Source: Clavelina lepadiformis
Taxonomy: Eukaryota > Chordata > Ascidiacea > Aplousobranchia > Clavelinidae
Direction: 5' to 3'
DNA: 64,000 nucleotides
Assembly: GCF_947623445.1 (NCBI RefSeq)
Contig: NC_135248.1
Coordinates: 9,858,977 to 9,922,976, forward strand
In this document: positions 12,407 to 27,100 of the stretch, piece by piece
How the letters are laid out: each line of letters begins with the position of its first letter
How positions within the stretch are numbered: position 1 is the stretch's first letter
Notes under the pieces: generated by a model
The model's database searches: none
What the model saw: only the letters and a program-made list of their open reading frames with translations
What the model was told of the DNA's origin: nothing
Position numbers and translations under genes: made by a program

Positions 12407-14677
12407 ATGAATCAAGCTGCAATTGCAAATTTTCATATCAATAGGGGTTTTGTATTCCCAAGTGCACGCAATCTGGAGAGTTTTCTAAATCCTTTCTCCG
12501 TCTACAAAGCGGACATTGATGCTTTTAAAGCTTGTTCTAAAACTGCTGGTAACTACGGCCATGTTACAGGCATGACCACGTCAGCCAACGAATCAAAAAT
12601 GATGTCAACAAAAAACGTTTATGAGAACAACTTTTCTCATGTCACTTCGGGGCAATATTTTCAGGTGATGTTAGTATTTTAAGACGTTTGGAAAATATCA
12701 TTTGCTTTAGGTCAAACAATTTTAGTTTAATTCTTAATTGCTGCTTAATTCTTAATTGCTTTAATTCTTAATCTTAACTGCTTAATTGCTTAGATTGCTG
12801 CAAAAGATTAAGCTACACAACCAAAACACACTCGTTTTTACAGTAAACAAAAATGTGTTGGAGCTTTCAATATTGTAATACAACGTTTAGTTTCTCAAAA
12901 TATAGTAAGAATTTCTTAAGCAGTTTATGCAGTTTATTGTCACGATGTATTTTTTTCAACTAAAATTCAATGTGAAAGGGCAGAGCTAAACGTTTTCAAT
13001 TAACGGAATGGCAAAAATATTGTTAAAGTTTAGTAAAATGTTGTCAAATTTATAATTAGTATATGATATCTTTATATAGTCATTCCAAGTTTCACAGAAT
13101 ATTTAAATGTACAAACTATACTATATAAAGGCTTTCAAATTTTGATAGATATAATTAATTATAATGCGAAATATGACTTTCAGTTACAAATAATTTTAGT
13201 GTGTATAGCTACAACGCTTTATTTTCCGTTTATATATATAACCTCAATAAGAAGTAAACTTTTTTTTCTAAACTATTTTGCTGAAAATGTATGTTATTTG
13301 ATCTCACATTAACTTGTACATCATGTATTTAAAAATATTATGAAATTGTTTTAAAACGTGCAGAACGATTTGTGGAAGTGTCAAATCGAGAACAGTGGAA
13401 CACACAAGGCAGATTGCAACAGAAATGAAGGCCAAAATTTCATTTTATCGCAGCAACCTTGTACTTCAAGCTACATTTCTAATTCTACCTTCAATAGGGA
13501 ACCTAAGAGAGAAAAGGGATCATCAAAACAGCAGGAATTTACACATAAAGCAATCATTTATCCATGGATGAAGAAAGTTCACAATAGTCAAAGTAAAGTT
13601 TTTTTTTCAGTTTTCCTTTTGTACTATAAACCGTATCGCATTAAATGCAACTCACAGAGGGATGTTTGTGATTTTGCTTGGTTATCGTATATATTACAGC
13701 AGGCCTATATAGGCTATAACTGAATGCAAAACTACCACGATTTGAACATGTCTACATGCTATCCTTCATCAAAATGTAACATGGGGATGACAAAGAAGTC
13801 ATCGTTTGCTTTCATATTTATATTCAGATTTTTCATCTTTCATCATTTACATCAATTTTGTACAAGATTTCTGTATTACACTCTGATTAACAGCAGACAC
13901 ATGTTAGAAACTTGTATTACTTTTAGTTATATATACAGTATATGTATATATATTGAAAAGCAAAAACAAATATCCTGAACATCTTTGCGTTAGTTGCACA
14001 TGTTATACAAAATCTTGATATTCTTTATAATAAGTCAGATTCAATCCTCTCTAAGTTACATCACTTTTTTATTTTTTGCCTATTAATTCTGAATAGTTCA
14101 AAGTCATTTCTATATTGCGACTATAATGTTTTTAATGTTTAAATATGACAATAACTTATTCAATATGTTTGGTAACTGTGCAGTGTGCATATAATATTTG
14201 AAATTGTCTCATGCTTATTACATAAGGATACGTTGCATGCATATTCATTGTACAAGCATACTGGCCATATTTTAGTTGTTTGGTTTTTGATCAATGCAGG
14301 TACATTAAGGTATTTATTTCAGGCTGCACACAAGTTGTGCCAAAGACGGACTCACGTTTTTTTGAAACTAAAATCTTGCAAATGGTGATTTCAAGACGTT
14401 TCACTTCATTCTAAGCAATAATAAACCATTTTCCATTATTGTATTTAACAACACAGATGAACCTCTTGATCCTTCAAAGCGCACGAGAACAGCCTACTCA
14501 CGTTACCAAACGCTCGAGCTAGAAAAAGAATTTCATTTCAACCGCTACTTGACAAGAAGACGAAGAATAGAAATCGCTCATTTACTTTGTCTCACGGAAA
14601 GGCAGATAAAAATCTGGTTTCAAAATCGAAGAATGAAATGGAAGAAAGATAACAAAGAGAAAGCCGTCCCTGCATAA
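12407..14677 (+). CDS. Hox5: Hox5-type homeodomain transcription factor
   Basis: Three exons: 12407-12664 (ATG, ends TTTCAG|GTGATG, phase 0), 13364-13592 (after acgtgcag, ends CAAA|GTAAAG, phase 1) and 14457-14677 (after caacacag). They sum to 235 residues with consistent phases. The hexapeptide YPWMK is at residues 152-156. The homeodomain is at 169-228 (14474-14653): [36 protein letters not shown] and [15 protein letters not shown]. The KR.RTAY start and WKKDN end are typical of the Hox5 (Scr/Dfd-like) group; only seven residues follow. The intron between hexapeptide and homeodomain has the same phase as in the neighbouring Hox6. Gene order and orientation (Hox6 then Hox5) keep the ancestral arrangement. 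AATAAA at 14980-14985 is a plausible polyadenylation signal. Confidence 0.92.
12727..12790. repeat. short tandem repeat in Hox5 intron 1
   Basis: About five imperfect units of the type taattcttaattgct are strung together shortly after the first donor site of Hox5. This is low-complexity sequence with no other feature. Confidence 0.7.
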
Positions 14678-16673
14678 TTATATCTGAACTGGACAAGTTT
14701 CTTCTTCATACATTTAGCCGGATTTTTTCCAGTACATAACCACCATTAAAGGAAAAAGTTTTCTACAACCAACAGGTCACTTTGATATTTTCAGATGCAC
14801 ATTATATTTATAAAAGTTTCGTTCACAATTACATCGAAGTTTTGCGTACTAAAAATCATCTAAATTTTTCAAGTACTCTTTTGCTTGTTATTTGCTGGTC
14901 AATTCTTCTTTAAACGTTACGGTCTTTATGTACGCTTAGTTTACATGTATGTACAAGTGTAGGCTAATATAACCATTGTAATAAAAGTAATAGGTTTAAG
15001 TATTGACTGAAATTTATTATGTCACGATATTTTTTCCTGTCGCCACGAAAAAAATGTTTTTTCTAAAACTGTAGGCTGTTAGTAACAAAACTAGGTTTCA
15101 TTCTGAAAATATCTGTAACGTAGATTAGTGAATAATGATTGGAGCGAATAATGAGTCGTAGCCATAATTAAACAACCAAAGCAAAAGTAAACACAAGCAG
15201 AGTGTGTATAACTGCATTATGTGGGTGTATTAATACCTGTTCTTGCGGTGAAACCTACATTATCAAAACCAAAACAAACTGTGCCATGCAAAACATATGG
15301 ACAACCATTATCCAGCCAGCCAAAAAGTTAATAACAAATGCGAGCTATCAAAACTATACGGTATACGACCGTCCATTCGGTGTGACCTCTCGTCAAAGGG
15401 ATGTTGATTTTCGTTGAATGTCACTTGTCGCAGCAGAGAATATTCCCATTTTGGGTTAAAACGGCGCTGACAGCAGTACAACACGTCAAAAGCTGTACAT
15501 TCCTTCTGAACATAATCACGATTTCCATTACTAGAGTGCACTGTATAGAGTTGAACGGTTGCGTTGCTAAGCTGACTCCAATCAAATGTTGAGTTTCATT
15601 CTTACATTACGCTATGAATATGTTGTTAAGTTGTTCCTGCTCCACGACTGCGGACTTCATATTATTTTATTGGCAAATATCCTTTGCAGAAGCACTGGCG
15701 TAACTTGATGTGGAGAGACGCCTCAAAAAAAGTGTCTGTGTGTCTCCTTGTCTTAAAGGCTCAAAAACCTACTGTGAATAAAGCAAAATACAAAAAGGAC
15801 TTTTTCGGAAAATAACGTAACCTACTGTCGCCATCTAGCGGACTGGGTGGCGAACGCTACAATATCAGTTTGCTAATGTTACTGCTACCATGCTAAATCT
15901 GTCAGATATCAGTCAAGAAAATGACCTAATCGGTTATAGCTGTTGCTGTTCTGTTACTGAAGGTAGAATCTACTAATCTCCGTGCCACGCAAATATATAC
16001 TCATCAGGCGGGAACAATTACTTGCATTCTGCAACGGTTCAGGCCACTAATATCGATGTTTTATCTACCACGCTTCTTAAGAACAATTATGCATAGCAAT
16101 AAATGCGTATGCATGGTTGTGAAAAAACATACTAACGATCAAACACCCGAACTCATCTCAGCGGCAGAAAAGGCATAGTTATAAAAGTGTAAAAGCGAAG
16201 TAAAACGGCTGAAGTTTTAGTAGTTTTTCTGTAATTCTTTGCTCCTCTCTCGTAAAAATAAAGTATTTGCCTTTCATATGAAGGTTGGCCTCCCAGGTTG
16301 GAACCACAGGACCACTTTTCATTGGACATCTAACGGCAAAATAATAGGGTTAGCCGTTTAAAGGAAAATACCAAAACATGCCTAAAGTAGTTTTTGCCTA
16401 ACTTACTGTATTATGAAGTATTTGTTTAATCTTTCGGTGTAACATTGAGCACTATTAAGTATAACATCAATATTTTTCAGTTATATTTCGCAAACAACGA
16501 TTTCCATATTGGCAATTTTATTTAAGTTGAACAGTAATCACATTTCGTAAAAACCGCAAAACTACCAAAAAACTCCTGTTTATTCCAAACACCATGACAA
16601 AATGATTGCTTTCATAATCATAGTCACCGCCAAACACGTCGTTTTGGCATGCACTTAGTATAAAACAATCTTC
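14678..16673. other. Hox5 3' flank and convergent intergenic spacer
   Basis: The spacer lies between the 3' ends of Hox5 (plus) and the SLC24 gene (minus). Possible minus-strand polyadenylation signals (TTTATT on the plus strand) are at 16517-16522 and 16579-16584, 90-160 bases past the SLC24 stop. The ORFs at 15202-15592 overlap on both strands and look random. Confidence 0.5.
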
Positions 16674-19600
16674 TCAGCAAAAGAAACCAAAGCATAATTT
16701 TTCTTGTACAAAAGCGTATATCATGAATCCAACGTACATGGCGACAAACACATAGCCCACAGTACGGTTTAACCTGTAGATCAAAAAGATTTGTCTTGAT
16801 TGCTTCTGCTTTGAAAGACTAGAAAAATGTTTGTCTTTTACTTATATATGGTGTGCTCGCTAAACTGCTGTTTCTGGTCTCACGTTCAATGCATACGCCG
16901 CAACTTTGGTTGTTGGAACGTAAGAGTTTAATTTGATCTATTTCATTGTGCAAACTGCAAAGAGTTTGGTTGGGTTATGTTACGATTGACTTGATAAAAC
17001 AGATAATAATTTTAACTAATAAATCAGAGTCAACGTTTTACTCTAACGCATCACATAACCTAAATTGTATCACACACATCAAGGCCCACCATAACGAAGT
17101 CAGCTTTAAAACGTTTAACTTAAAACGCAGACAAAAATGTGACGTGCGTGCGTGTGTGCGTGCATGTGGTAAAATGTGTGCTGCTGACAACGAAAATAAT
17201 ACTAACCGGAAGCGAACTGCAAAAAACATCAGAAGGCAAATAAGAAGAACCGTCAAAAGAATCAAACCAAACTTGACATGAGGAATGACGGGAATTTGCA
17301 GAGGTAAATTGTTGAGGAGACACTAGAAAAGAAAACAGCACTGGCGTAGAAATATGAAAACATTAATAACTTGTTACGTTCGCTGTATGTGAGCAAAAAT
17401 TTCTTAAAATATACTCACATTTTGCAAAGGTGTCAGAAGCTGCACAGGTTTAGACGTAATGATACTTCCGATCAAGAAAGGCAAACCAAGGCCAAGATTT
17501 ATGTCGAAAACATTTGAGCCGATGGCATTTGAGACCGCCATATCTCCATAACCTTCTCTAGCGACCAAAACGGAACTTATTGCGTCCTGGATTGAAAACA
17601 GAGCAGTTACAGAGTTAATTAAAATCTAATTACCTATAAATATAAGCAGTAAAATGTTTATCTGCTGTAACTAAGCTAAGTAGCTTGCCATATCTTTCGG
17701 TTTTACAAACTGTAATGAATCAACTTCAATAAAATTACCCACTGGAACACTGGTGCCAACGGCGATAACCACTAATCCCATGGTGTAAGTGTCTATGTGA
17801 AGAAGGCAACCGACTATTTCCACAACTTCCACCATAAAGTAGCTGATACCGGCGATCCACAAAATACTTGCCACAAATGATGCAAGATACCATTTTCTTG
17901 TAATTACAGTAATCAGTGTAAGCCGCATACAAATATTGTCAAAAAAATGAACGCAAGTTTCTGATACTTTCCAAAGAAATTACATAGTCAACTGTTATAC
18001 ATATATACCAAAAACATGCTTTTTTATAACACAAAAATTTACACCAAATATACCATTTTAGCACATATTTGTAAACTCTTTGTAATATGACAATCAATCG
18101 AATTAATTTTATAATTTCATTAAAATACTAAAAAAAATCTGAACTACCTATTTTCCGGCTTAGAACAGTCTGGAATGGTCCAAGTATAAGCACAAATCCA
18201 TGGAAAAGAGAGTCCGTAAATCGCCCATTGACCGATGTACTTGGCGCTTGGTACGCAGTGGCTGGAATCCGGCCTACATTTAACAAGCAATTAGGGCAAA
18301 ATATTGCATGAACGATACCTGCTCCAAGTGTGATAAATCACTTTTCTGGTGGGGGGTGTCTAATCGGAGGTAAGCATGGAAACACTTGAAAAACTTCATT
18401 ATTTTCTTCTGCTGTTGGTTCGCTGTCGGGCAATGCGCTGTGAACTAAGAGAAAACGACGAAGCAATTGGCAAGACTATTTATTAAGCGTCTGAAATCGG
18501 AATGTATTTTTACGAAAATGCTAGTACATACCAATTTCTTCCACAGCAATATTACGAAAATTCTCCATATTTCCCATATTCACTTGCAAATCAGCGTTTT
18601 GTTCCTGCATGATATGAGACAATATATGTGAACTGACACACCATTTCACATATGACACTACATTAAAATGACGTAAATGATGATAAAAATATAAAAAAAC
18701 ATTTTATCGCATACCGCTGTTAGTTCGGGCACACCTTCCTTTAAACCAGCCCCATTTTTCTCTTCGGTGTAGCTAACAGTTTCTTCTAGGATTTTATTTT
18801 GCTAAAAAAAATAACTCACTGAAATGTTAAGCATCACAGTTTAGGATTTGCGTAACTTATAGCATGTAGAAACTGCTAACAAAACTTAATCAAATTGAAA
18901 ATGCTGGCGAATTAATATACTTTGCTCTAACAAACGAGATTTGATGTGCAAATTCTGTTATGCGTCCAAACTTCAGGCTGAGAACAATTGTATTATTACA
19001 AGGGACAAATGTTACAACGTACAGTAGGCTATATGCATAATAATCCGTAGAATACAAATACTGTATAAACTCATACCCCCTGTTTCTGGTGTCTATTTGA
19101 TGTTGTTGATGAAGATTTTTCGGCATGTTGTAAACATTTTAATTGTTTTCGTCTTCAGTAAATCAAACAAAATTTATTAAAACTGATATTATTTGAAAAG
19201 GGCAAATTTGAACTATGCTGTTCAACCGACCTTAAATGACGTCGAAAGTAGCTGCTAAATTTTGTACGTATGGATGTGTTTTTGCTGACAGCAAGGTCAT
19301 GATAGGAGGGAGGTGAACCTGGCTGCATGTTTCTGCTGATGCAATTCAACTGACCCGATGACGCTTTATCTTCCAAGTCAACATCCACCGACCAGTTAAG
19401 TGCAAAACCTTTGGAACGAACACCCAGACTGGGTTGTGACGAGCAGCAAGCACTGGACTGGAAGTTGTCGTCTTCACCTGGAAGCTCTTTAATTGTCTCC
19501 TCGTAACATTTCGTTTCTGAACACTCGTTACAAAGCAATTGGTCGTCCAAAGTTGTCGGTAATTTCTGGCCTGGATTTTGAACGTTTTCGTAATCTTGCT

Positions 19601-22600
19601 CAATTTCTTTCGTTTCCTTACATCCGACAAGCTCGTTTACTTTGAGTTCTTTGTTTATTGCGCTTGTTGTTGCTTCTTGGCAAACGCAGCAGCAACGATA
19701 ACAACAATGACAGCAGCAACATCGGCGGTTGGTACAAACGCATGTTTCACTTAAAAAAAAAAGAATTTTGCTCTAGGATTGTTCCTGAATACAAATTGAC
19801 TACACAGCGGAAAATTATTAAATTTTACTAGCTCTAATAAACCTGCGAGTAATTGGTTTTCTAGCATCTTCCAGCGTCGTTTTAGGCGATGAAGTGCAAG
19901 GAGTCTAATTCGGAAAAGCATAATAAAACGTTTAATTTTTGCCATGAATCAATATTATCCAAGTTTTATGAAAACGATTTGTTGAGCAAATAACGGTAAA
20001 AGGTTTTAATTTTTGTTTTACTATACAACATCGGTGAAGGTCGAAACAAACCTCATCTATAATTACATTCTGGCTTGTTGCTGCACGATTATCCATGTCA
20101 TCTGGCTCGCCTTGCTGTTCCACATTGGCTACAGGCGACTCGACGACTTCCTGACTGTTGGGAGATACCTTTCCATTATTATTCGCGTTGAAGCATGAAC
20201 TGAAGACATACAAGGTTGAAAACTAGCACTAATCTCAAATAGCAGGAAATTATACGAAACTGGCCATTGAGCAGCAGGTAAAACGTAATTACCAGCACGG
20301 TAAGCTTTCCATATAATTCATCAACTGTGGGTTATATTTCATTGTGACGCAATAAAGGACGTAGAGCAGGAGTAATAGCAATGACTCCCACCACTGAAAG
20401 GTTGCATCCCAGGAAAAAAGTATGAAAATAACGATCGAAAATCCGTAAAATACCGAATCGCGAATTAATGGGCGCCAGTCGATTGTCAAAATCTTAAAAA
20501 AGTCGACGTTAAAGAATATTGCTGTTTTCATTGCCAAATACACTCTTGAAAGATACAGAATAGTATAGTTACAGTATTTGATGCTTTGTAACGTCCAAAC
20601 ACATTGTAGTTCACTTAAATTTAGACTACGATTTTTTATATACCTGTAAAACAATTATCAGTTTGCATAATGCGAAAAGTAATTCATTGAACATTTAGCA
20701 TCTGGCACTCATGCAAAATACAGGAGTTTCAATATAGTAACTCGCATTTAAAACACAGGACATATGTTCTTAGTATGCTTAAAAGCACCATGTGGGCTTA
20801 TTATTTGTTCCTTTACTTTAAAAAATTTATTTGCAAACAACTTACTTGCCCAGCCAATGCTGATGTAAGAGCAATGATAACCAGCAGGTTAAAAACCGCC
20901 GATCTGGCGAAATATTGAGGTTTAAAATATGCTTTATTAACAAAACATGACTATCGTTTTTAGAAAAAAAAACACCAAATCAAAGAAAACCAATCTAAAC
21001 ATACCCTACGATAGTACCGACGCCGACGTCACTTCCTGTTCCCACACCTGCGATGGACGTGAAAAGCTCAGGAGCGGATGACCCAGCTGCCATGAAAGTT
21101 GCTCCAGCGACATCTTCGCTAAGATTCAGTTTTTCCGAAATAGCCTCGAGAGACGGCACGAAAAATTCATCACAGATAATTGCAAGAGCTGTTAAATAAA
21201 GAATCAAGCCAGGAATTGAATTTCAACTTACGTCTTACATATTTGATCTTATTGAACATATACCGACCAATAAAGAGAAAAAATACGATAAATATGTAAA
21301 AGGTGGTCCATAGCGCAGGCAATCCACTTTCCCTCTCCCTTTTACATTCATCATGGCCTTCATTCACTTCTTCTTCATGCCTTGACGTCGTGTGATTTGA
21401 CAAAGTCCTTTAGACAAAGCTTTTATCAATTAAACTGACATTAATGCATTCCTGTCTAAATGTGTGTCGTGGACTGATTGTAATAAGAAATGGTTCGGCA
21501 AAAAGTTTGCAGACGAGTATAAGAGCCGGTTCTTCGAAACAGTTCGCGATGAAGTGCTAGCCTATAGGTAGCCTGAAAATACGAAAAACGTGCAGCAACA
21601 AGGGTCGTAACACATGTGAAAATGAAAATGGGGATCCATTATTACTACACTCATCACCGGGACACGTCTTTATATTAAGAAGAGAATAAGTTTGAAATGG
21701 ATAATTCCATCCGAACAATAACTTCCCATATCTTCTCTTATCCATACTTAACTATTAACGGTCTTGATCTTACTCCAGTTGTTAACGAACCTTTTCAAAT
21801 TTTTTTGCATTTGTTTGCATGGAGTCTTAAGGTGAGGTGCAAGTCCACAAACAAGTTGACTTTAAATCAATCAATTAATAAGTATAACGGAAATTTGTTT
21901 GAGTAATATGTAATGGTTAAACAGTCGCTCATATGGATTGCATAATTGCTGCTAAATATGACGGTTAGCAATTATGACGTCACGACGTAAATTTAACGCG
22001 CTTGAAGATTGGCTTTTGGATCAAATCAATTAGTTGCTGTTGATGTTAATTTTCTGCATAGAAATGCAGGAGGTGACAGTGCATGTAGACTACTATAGCG
22101 AAGTATTTGCGTCTTTATTGCATTTACCTGTAGCAGACTACGCTGGCGAGCAGCAACAACCAAGAGTAAGCTCAGTCAGCTATAACTTAGCATCTACCTT
22201 GACCAGTATAAAATCACCAACGGTAATTTATGTTAGGTTTATTGTTAACCCTAGATAATCCTGTTACGCACTTAATTACGCTTTAACCAAACATATTTCT
22301 TGTAACCAAAACAAAACGTTCCATTCATACTTGATGCAAACATCACCATGATGCACAATATTTTCATATTTTTGCAATAATTGCTTAACCATTACATGAT
22401 ACTGAAAAATTCTTTATGTGGTGTATTTACTGACGACTACCAGATTGATTTAAGACCAAGTTGTTTTTGTACTTGCCACTCACTTTAGTTCTTTGACGAA
22501 ATTAGTATTATGGATGCTCAACCGCCCATAATCACACCTGTTGTAGCATTACAAAGCCCAAAACCGACACCGATGTACACTACGTGGTATTTTAATGCGA

Positions 22601-24196
22601 TAGGTGCTGAAGAATAAGATGACCACAATTGCATAAGAATGAAAAAACTACTTCCCGTTACCCAGTGCAAAGACATGTTTACCTTAAATCAAAAGGTATG
22701 ATTAACTGAATAAACCGGTAATAGGATTTTGAAAGAAATTTCTCTGGTAAGGTACTGGGATTATTACAAACAACATGTCCCAAACTTGATAGTTATTGTG
22801 AGGTTTGGCAAAAATGGGACGTCATAGAAAATCATGGTGAGTGACGAGACACTTTTGTTTGCAGTGAAGTAACTAATAGGAATTCCGCATCGATTGCGAG
22901 TTCATGCAAAGATAATAAACAACAGGTAGCAATTAAGTCGGACACTAGATTATGTTGACTGATTCATTGTATAGATAAACAGCACAATTTGTATACAACT
23001 ATTACCGGGAGAAGTCCATTTAAGCTATTCAGGGTATAATTGAAGTTAGACAGAAAATTTAGATTAGGTTTAGACTACTGTATGTTATAACATTCACGTT
23101 AGGTTAACAAGAAACCTTGAAAAATAGCTTTGAATGTACGATTTTTTTCGGTGAAATAGTGACAGCTAAAAACTATTCACTGAGTAAAAATGATGCTTGT
23201 ATCTTATCACCATTTTACAAGTAGCAGAATTGTTAAAAGAATTTTACAGCTTCCTGATGTTACAGGGGGGTGGGGGCGATAGAAAAATTTGTGCACTTAT
23301 TTCCGTTTGGGAATTGACACTGAAAAAAAGCAAGCAAGTGTCGTTCTCAAGCATCATGATGTTTTTTCGACGAGTGTGTCACAATAACCATCCATCATAC
23401 GTCCTATTCTTGAAAATTAGTGTTTAGGCACAGATATATATAAAAAGTGTTTTACCAGTTTATTCAGTGAATAGTACTCTTTGATAGAGGATCAACAGTA
23501 GGCACACTGTAATACAGTAATGTCATTGCTTATATCATAAACTATGCACCTGTTTAAAAGCTGATATGTGCAAAACTTTTTCGTGGCTTCATATACTTCA
23601 AGCCGGGTAGAATGTTGTACTAGGTCTTGCATTGAGTCGGCAGGGTTGCTTTTTTGATCAAAAGATTGTAAATTGTCGGTGTTTCCATCCATCAACTCGC
23701 TGTTGACGTTGGACGTGTCAATGGAAATGTCGTTTGTTACTTGCCGATTGTCTTCAGAATATTGTGGATTCGACAAGACTTCATTGGTCTGTTGAATGCT
23801 GTGGCGATTATGCGATAAAACCGAACGTCGGGGTCTGGATAGTTGGTTCCCAAAATACTTGGGTGAAGAAGTTCCGGATTTCAAATTCCAATCCTCCGTA
23901 GTTTCTACTACAATCATACCCGGATCCTTGCTGAATATTGGAAATCTTTTTAACGACTTGGTACGACCAGTAATCTTCAAATCACCATTTTCCCGTAATT
24001 TGTTAGGTTGTTTGTATGCATCGTGTACGCTTTGAAAGAACTTCCCCGATGTATGTTCCATCCAAAACTGAAAGTGTAGCCCAAAAGCAAAAATCGCAGC
24101 AACAAATATAACAAGAAGACAGGCAACTTTAATAGCACTTGTTTGAAAGTGGCTTTTGAATTTTCTGCCACCGTTTTTTTTCTTGTGGCATTCCAT
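16674..24196 (-). CDS. K+-dependent Na+/Ca2+ exchanger (NCKX, SLC24 family)
   Basis: Plasma-membrane antiporter exchanging Na+ inward for Ca2+ and K+ outward. Exons, N- to C-terminal: 24196-23550, 21407-21268, 21188-21005, 20903-20846, 20492-20293, 20199-20052, 19904-19843, 19749-19231, 19092-19077, 18801-18715, 18604-18532, 18444-18342, 18273-18148, 17896-17743, 17586-17419, 17322-17207, 16773-16674. Phases agree throughout; 966 residues. Residues 1-215 hold an N-terminal hydrophobic segment and a luminal region. Alpha-1 contains [14 protein letters not shown] and [17 protein letters not shown] (about 264-307), including the conserved Glu. A long cytoplasmic loop (about 410-745) has a cysteine cluster. 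Alpha-2 has GTSVPD and GSNVFD (about 834-867), keeping both Asp residues important in NCKX2. The 16-base exon and the weak GTCGGT donors at 21267 and 19230 are the least certain parts. Which SLC24A member it is cannot be fixed. Confidence 0.93.
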
Positions 24197-27100
24197 TCGC
24201 GACCACCCACAGGAACACTTTCGTTTTTGTGCTAAACGGTGGCAGTTTGTCGCATCGCATAAATTTCAGCAAAAAACATTTCCATCTTTGACTACTAAAC
24301 ACACACATATGATGCTCCCATTAATTATTTTATCTAACAAGACCAAAATAGTAATAATATATAGAATAACATATATATAAGCCAATTATTTATTAATATT
24401 TATGCTTGTAAGTCAGCATAACAGTAAGAGCTAAATCAACTGTTGTTCCAGTGAATACTTTAAACAATTTTGATGAAGCTGTATGTTCATGATAAAATCT
24501 TTTAAAATACTTTTTTAACTTTTAGACTAACTACAATTTAAACCAAATACTTAATAATGAGCTGTAACCTGTAAGTCTCATAAATGATCTTTATGAAAAC
24601 GATGAACATTTCCTAATACTTAGGCTTACGACTACTGCACAGACAGCACTGCAAGTAAACGTTTTGGACGAGTAAGCTACACTTCACGTTGACAAGTTAG
24701 TTATTACCTATTTATACAGGTTTTACCTTTTAAAATATTAATTAAAGAAGCCTTACGTAATATTACTTAGTGTGAACTATTATAAAAGTTGAACGAACGC
24801 TTGCTATAGGGCATAGGCTTTACAGCACTGTATAGTAAGATTCTCACTGCTCGATCTCATTAAAGATATTAAAACGAAGGTGTTTAATAATAGTGGAAAA
24901 TAATTTATTTAAAGGCCAACTCTTTACAAGACAAGGAGCATTCGATCTTTTTCGCCAACTATCACATACAGGCAAGCAAATGTGCTGTTATATTTATACT
25001 TTGAAAGCTTTTACAACTTTCTGTACTGTATATTTCACAGAGAAATGGAAAAAATTGGTTTTTTTCCTTCCCTTGGATAAAGAAGCGCATGAAACCAAAC
25101 CAGTCTCCTCTGGTCTAATCTTCATAACTAATCACCAAACTCTCCACAACCTCAGACAAAAGTTGATATATTAAACTACACTGCTTTTTAACAATTACCC
25201 ACAACCATTAACCTATTGAACTATTGTGCAAAGTCGGCAAAGCTTGATTAGTACCACGCGCGAAATTACTTGACAGTGTCTTAACACCCTTCATCGCAGA
25301 AGCGTGACCTTAATTACCAAACGAAGTGAATTCTTTGCTTTCCAAAGCGTTTTATTAGAAGGGAACACATTGCAAAACAGATTAAAACAATTAAACTAAA
25401 TCGACTGCAGCTGTTACCATGCGGTGATTACTTTGTAACTTTATTTTGTAAAACGGGGAGAGACGGGTTTCTTTTGAAATACCGAGAATCGGCGATTACT
25501 ATACCACAAATGTTAGTAAGAAGCAAAAGCATTTTATTTGACTTTGCATATTTTGCGTCAGTATCTGAGAGTTTGGGTTAAACTGTTGTAAAATACACAT
25601 AGGATGTTTTAGCAAGAAAAAATTAAAAATTGGGTAAATCATTACTCATTTGCATTCTCATTTGACCGCATTTTATGACTTTTTGTATTTTGTGATTAAT
25701 GTGTGATTAATTTTAATCTTGAAAAAAATTAAACCTCGAATAAAATTTCAACACTCGGAAAAGAATGAGGTTATTTCCATACATTAAAGGATTTTTCCCC
25801 GGCTTTTCAATGTCAAACGAAAACTGTATTACAGTACACGCTTGAGAAAATGGCTTTTCCATATAATGCGTGAACCCTCAAGTAAGTCACTAAACAAGTC
25901 AACACGTTCTTGACGTGCTAAAGCTAACTAGCTTATGTGGTTCTGCTTAACACTGCTGACATGTTTGTAAATCAAGTTTAATATGGCTTAGGTTATAATC
26001 AGGATAAATCACGCCCAATCACTTGGAGAACCAGAAGCTCTGCAGAAAATGACAGTACATGCAATGGAACCAAATAATTAATACCTAAAGCAAGGAAGAA
26101 AACTTACAAAGAGGTGATTTAGTGCTGTTGCCTACATGTATGTCAAGGAAGCGCACTTTGGGTCATGGGTGCCGAGATAACTGAAGAAATGTTTAATAAA
26201 TGTACTTAAAGGAAAAATTTCCTGTTATAATTGGTGCAACCGTTATTGTTAGCATTTTAAATTATACATATAGCATAGATAATATGTAGGAAATTATTAA
26301 ATTCGAATTAGGTTAATTAGAAAAAAAATACCCTTTAGGACTAGGTACAGTTCACATGTAGCCTACTTCGTAAATGCTTAAATGACATATATTAATGTCC
26401 TGCTTTTTACCGGCGTAAAGATTGGTTATACCGTTTTTCGCGTTACTGATTCAGTAACTTATTTGCGTTACTTATTTGCGGCTCAAGTATGGATTAATTT
26501 ACTAGCAAGTTAAGTCACTTGTTACTTATTGTAAGTGTGCTGATTTAAAATAAATCGTATATATAATTTTGAAGACATTTAAGCAAATTGGAAGTAATTC
26601 ATATCAACTTACAGAAGTAGGCTTACTAAAAATCCAAAAATTTCCGTACAAATGCAAATAGATTTTAATAAAATCATACAAACTTATACAAAATCAAACA
26701 AATTTAGGCCAATCTACTAAAGTTTAGAAAAAATCCAACAATTAATTTCAATGAACTTGTATAAACTAAACCACGTTTCTAAAATTTGAAATTAACGTTT
26801 TTAAAAATTCAAATTATATATAAAGATGTGGAAATATGATCAAAACTGGTGAGAACTCGATTGTTTTTTACTTTAACGTTTGTTAGCACCCGAACTAAGC
26901 CAGTATGAGGTCATAATATGCTGGGTGCTTGCGACTCGTGCCTTGCGGAGCTCTCACTTCTCAGAGCTCTTGGTGCTATGTCGTTGTTCTACGGCTTCAC
27001 CCACAGCTCCCACCGTTTTAAGCAGTCCCTTGCTGAAGTTTTCCAGGAGTTGGTGTTGATGTAGAAATCTTTCAGTGATTGTTTCAAGGAGTCCATTGAC

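Noticed and set aside
17038-17341. Overlapping 73-75-codon minus ORFs and the 111-codon plus ORF at 16946-17281
   Set aside because: The real coding part here is the SLC24 exon 17207-17322; the rest runs past its splice sites or is antisense, including a cgtgcgtgtgtgcgtg simple repeat.
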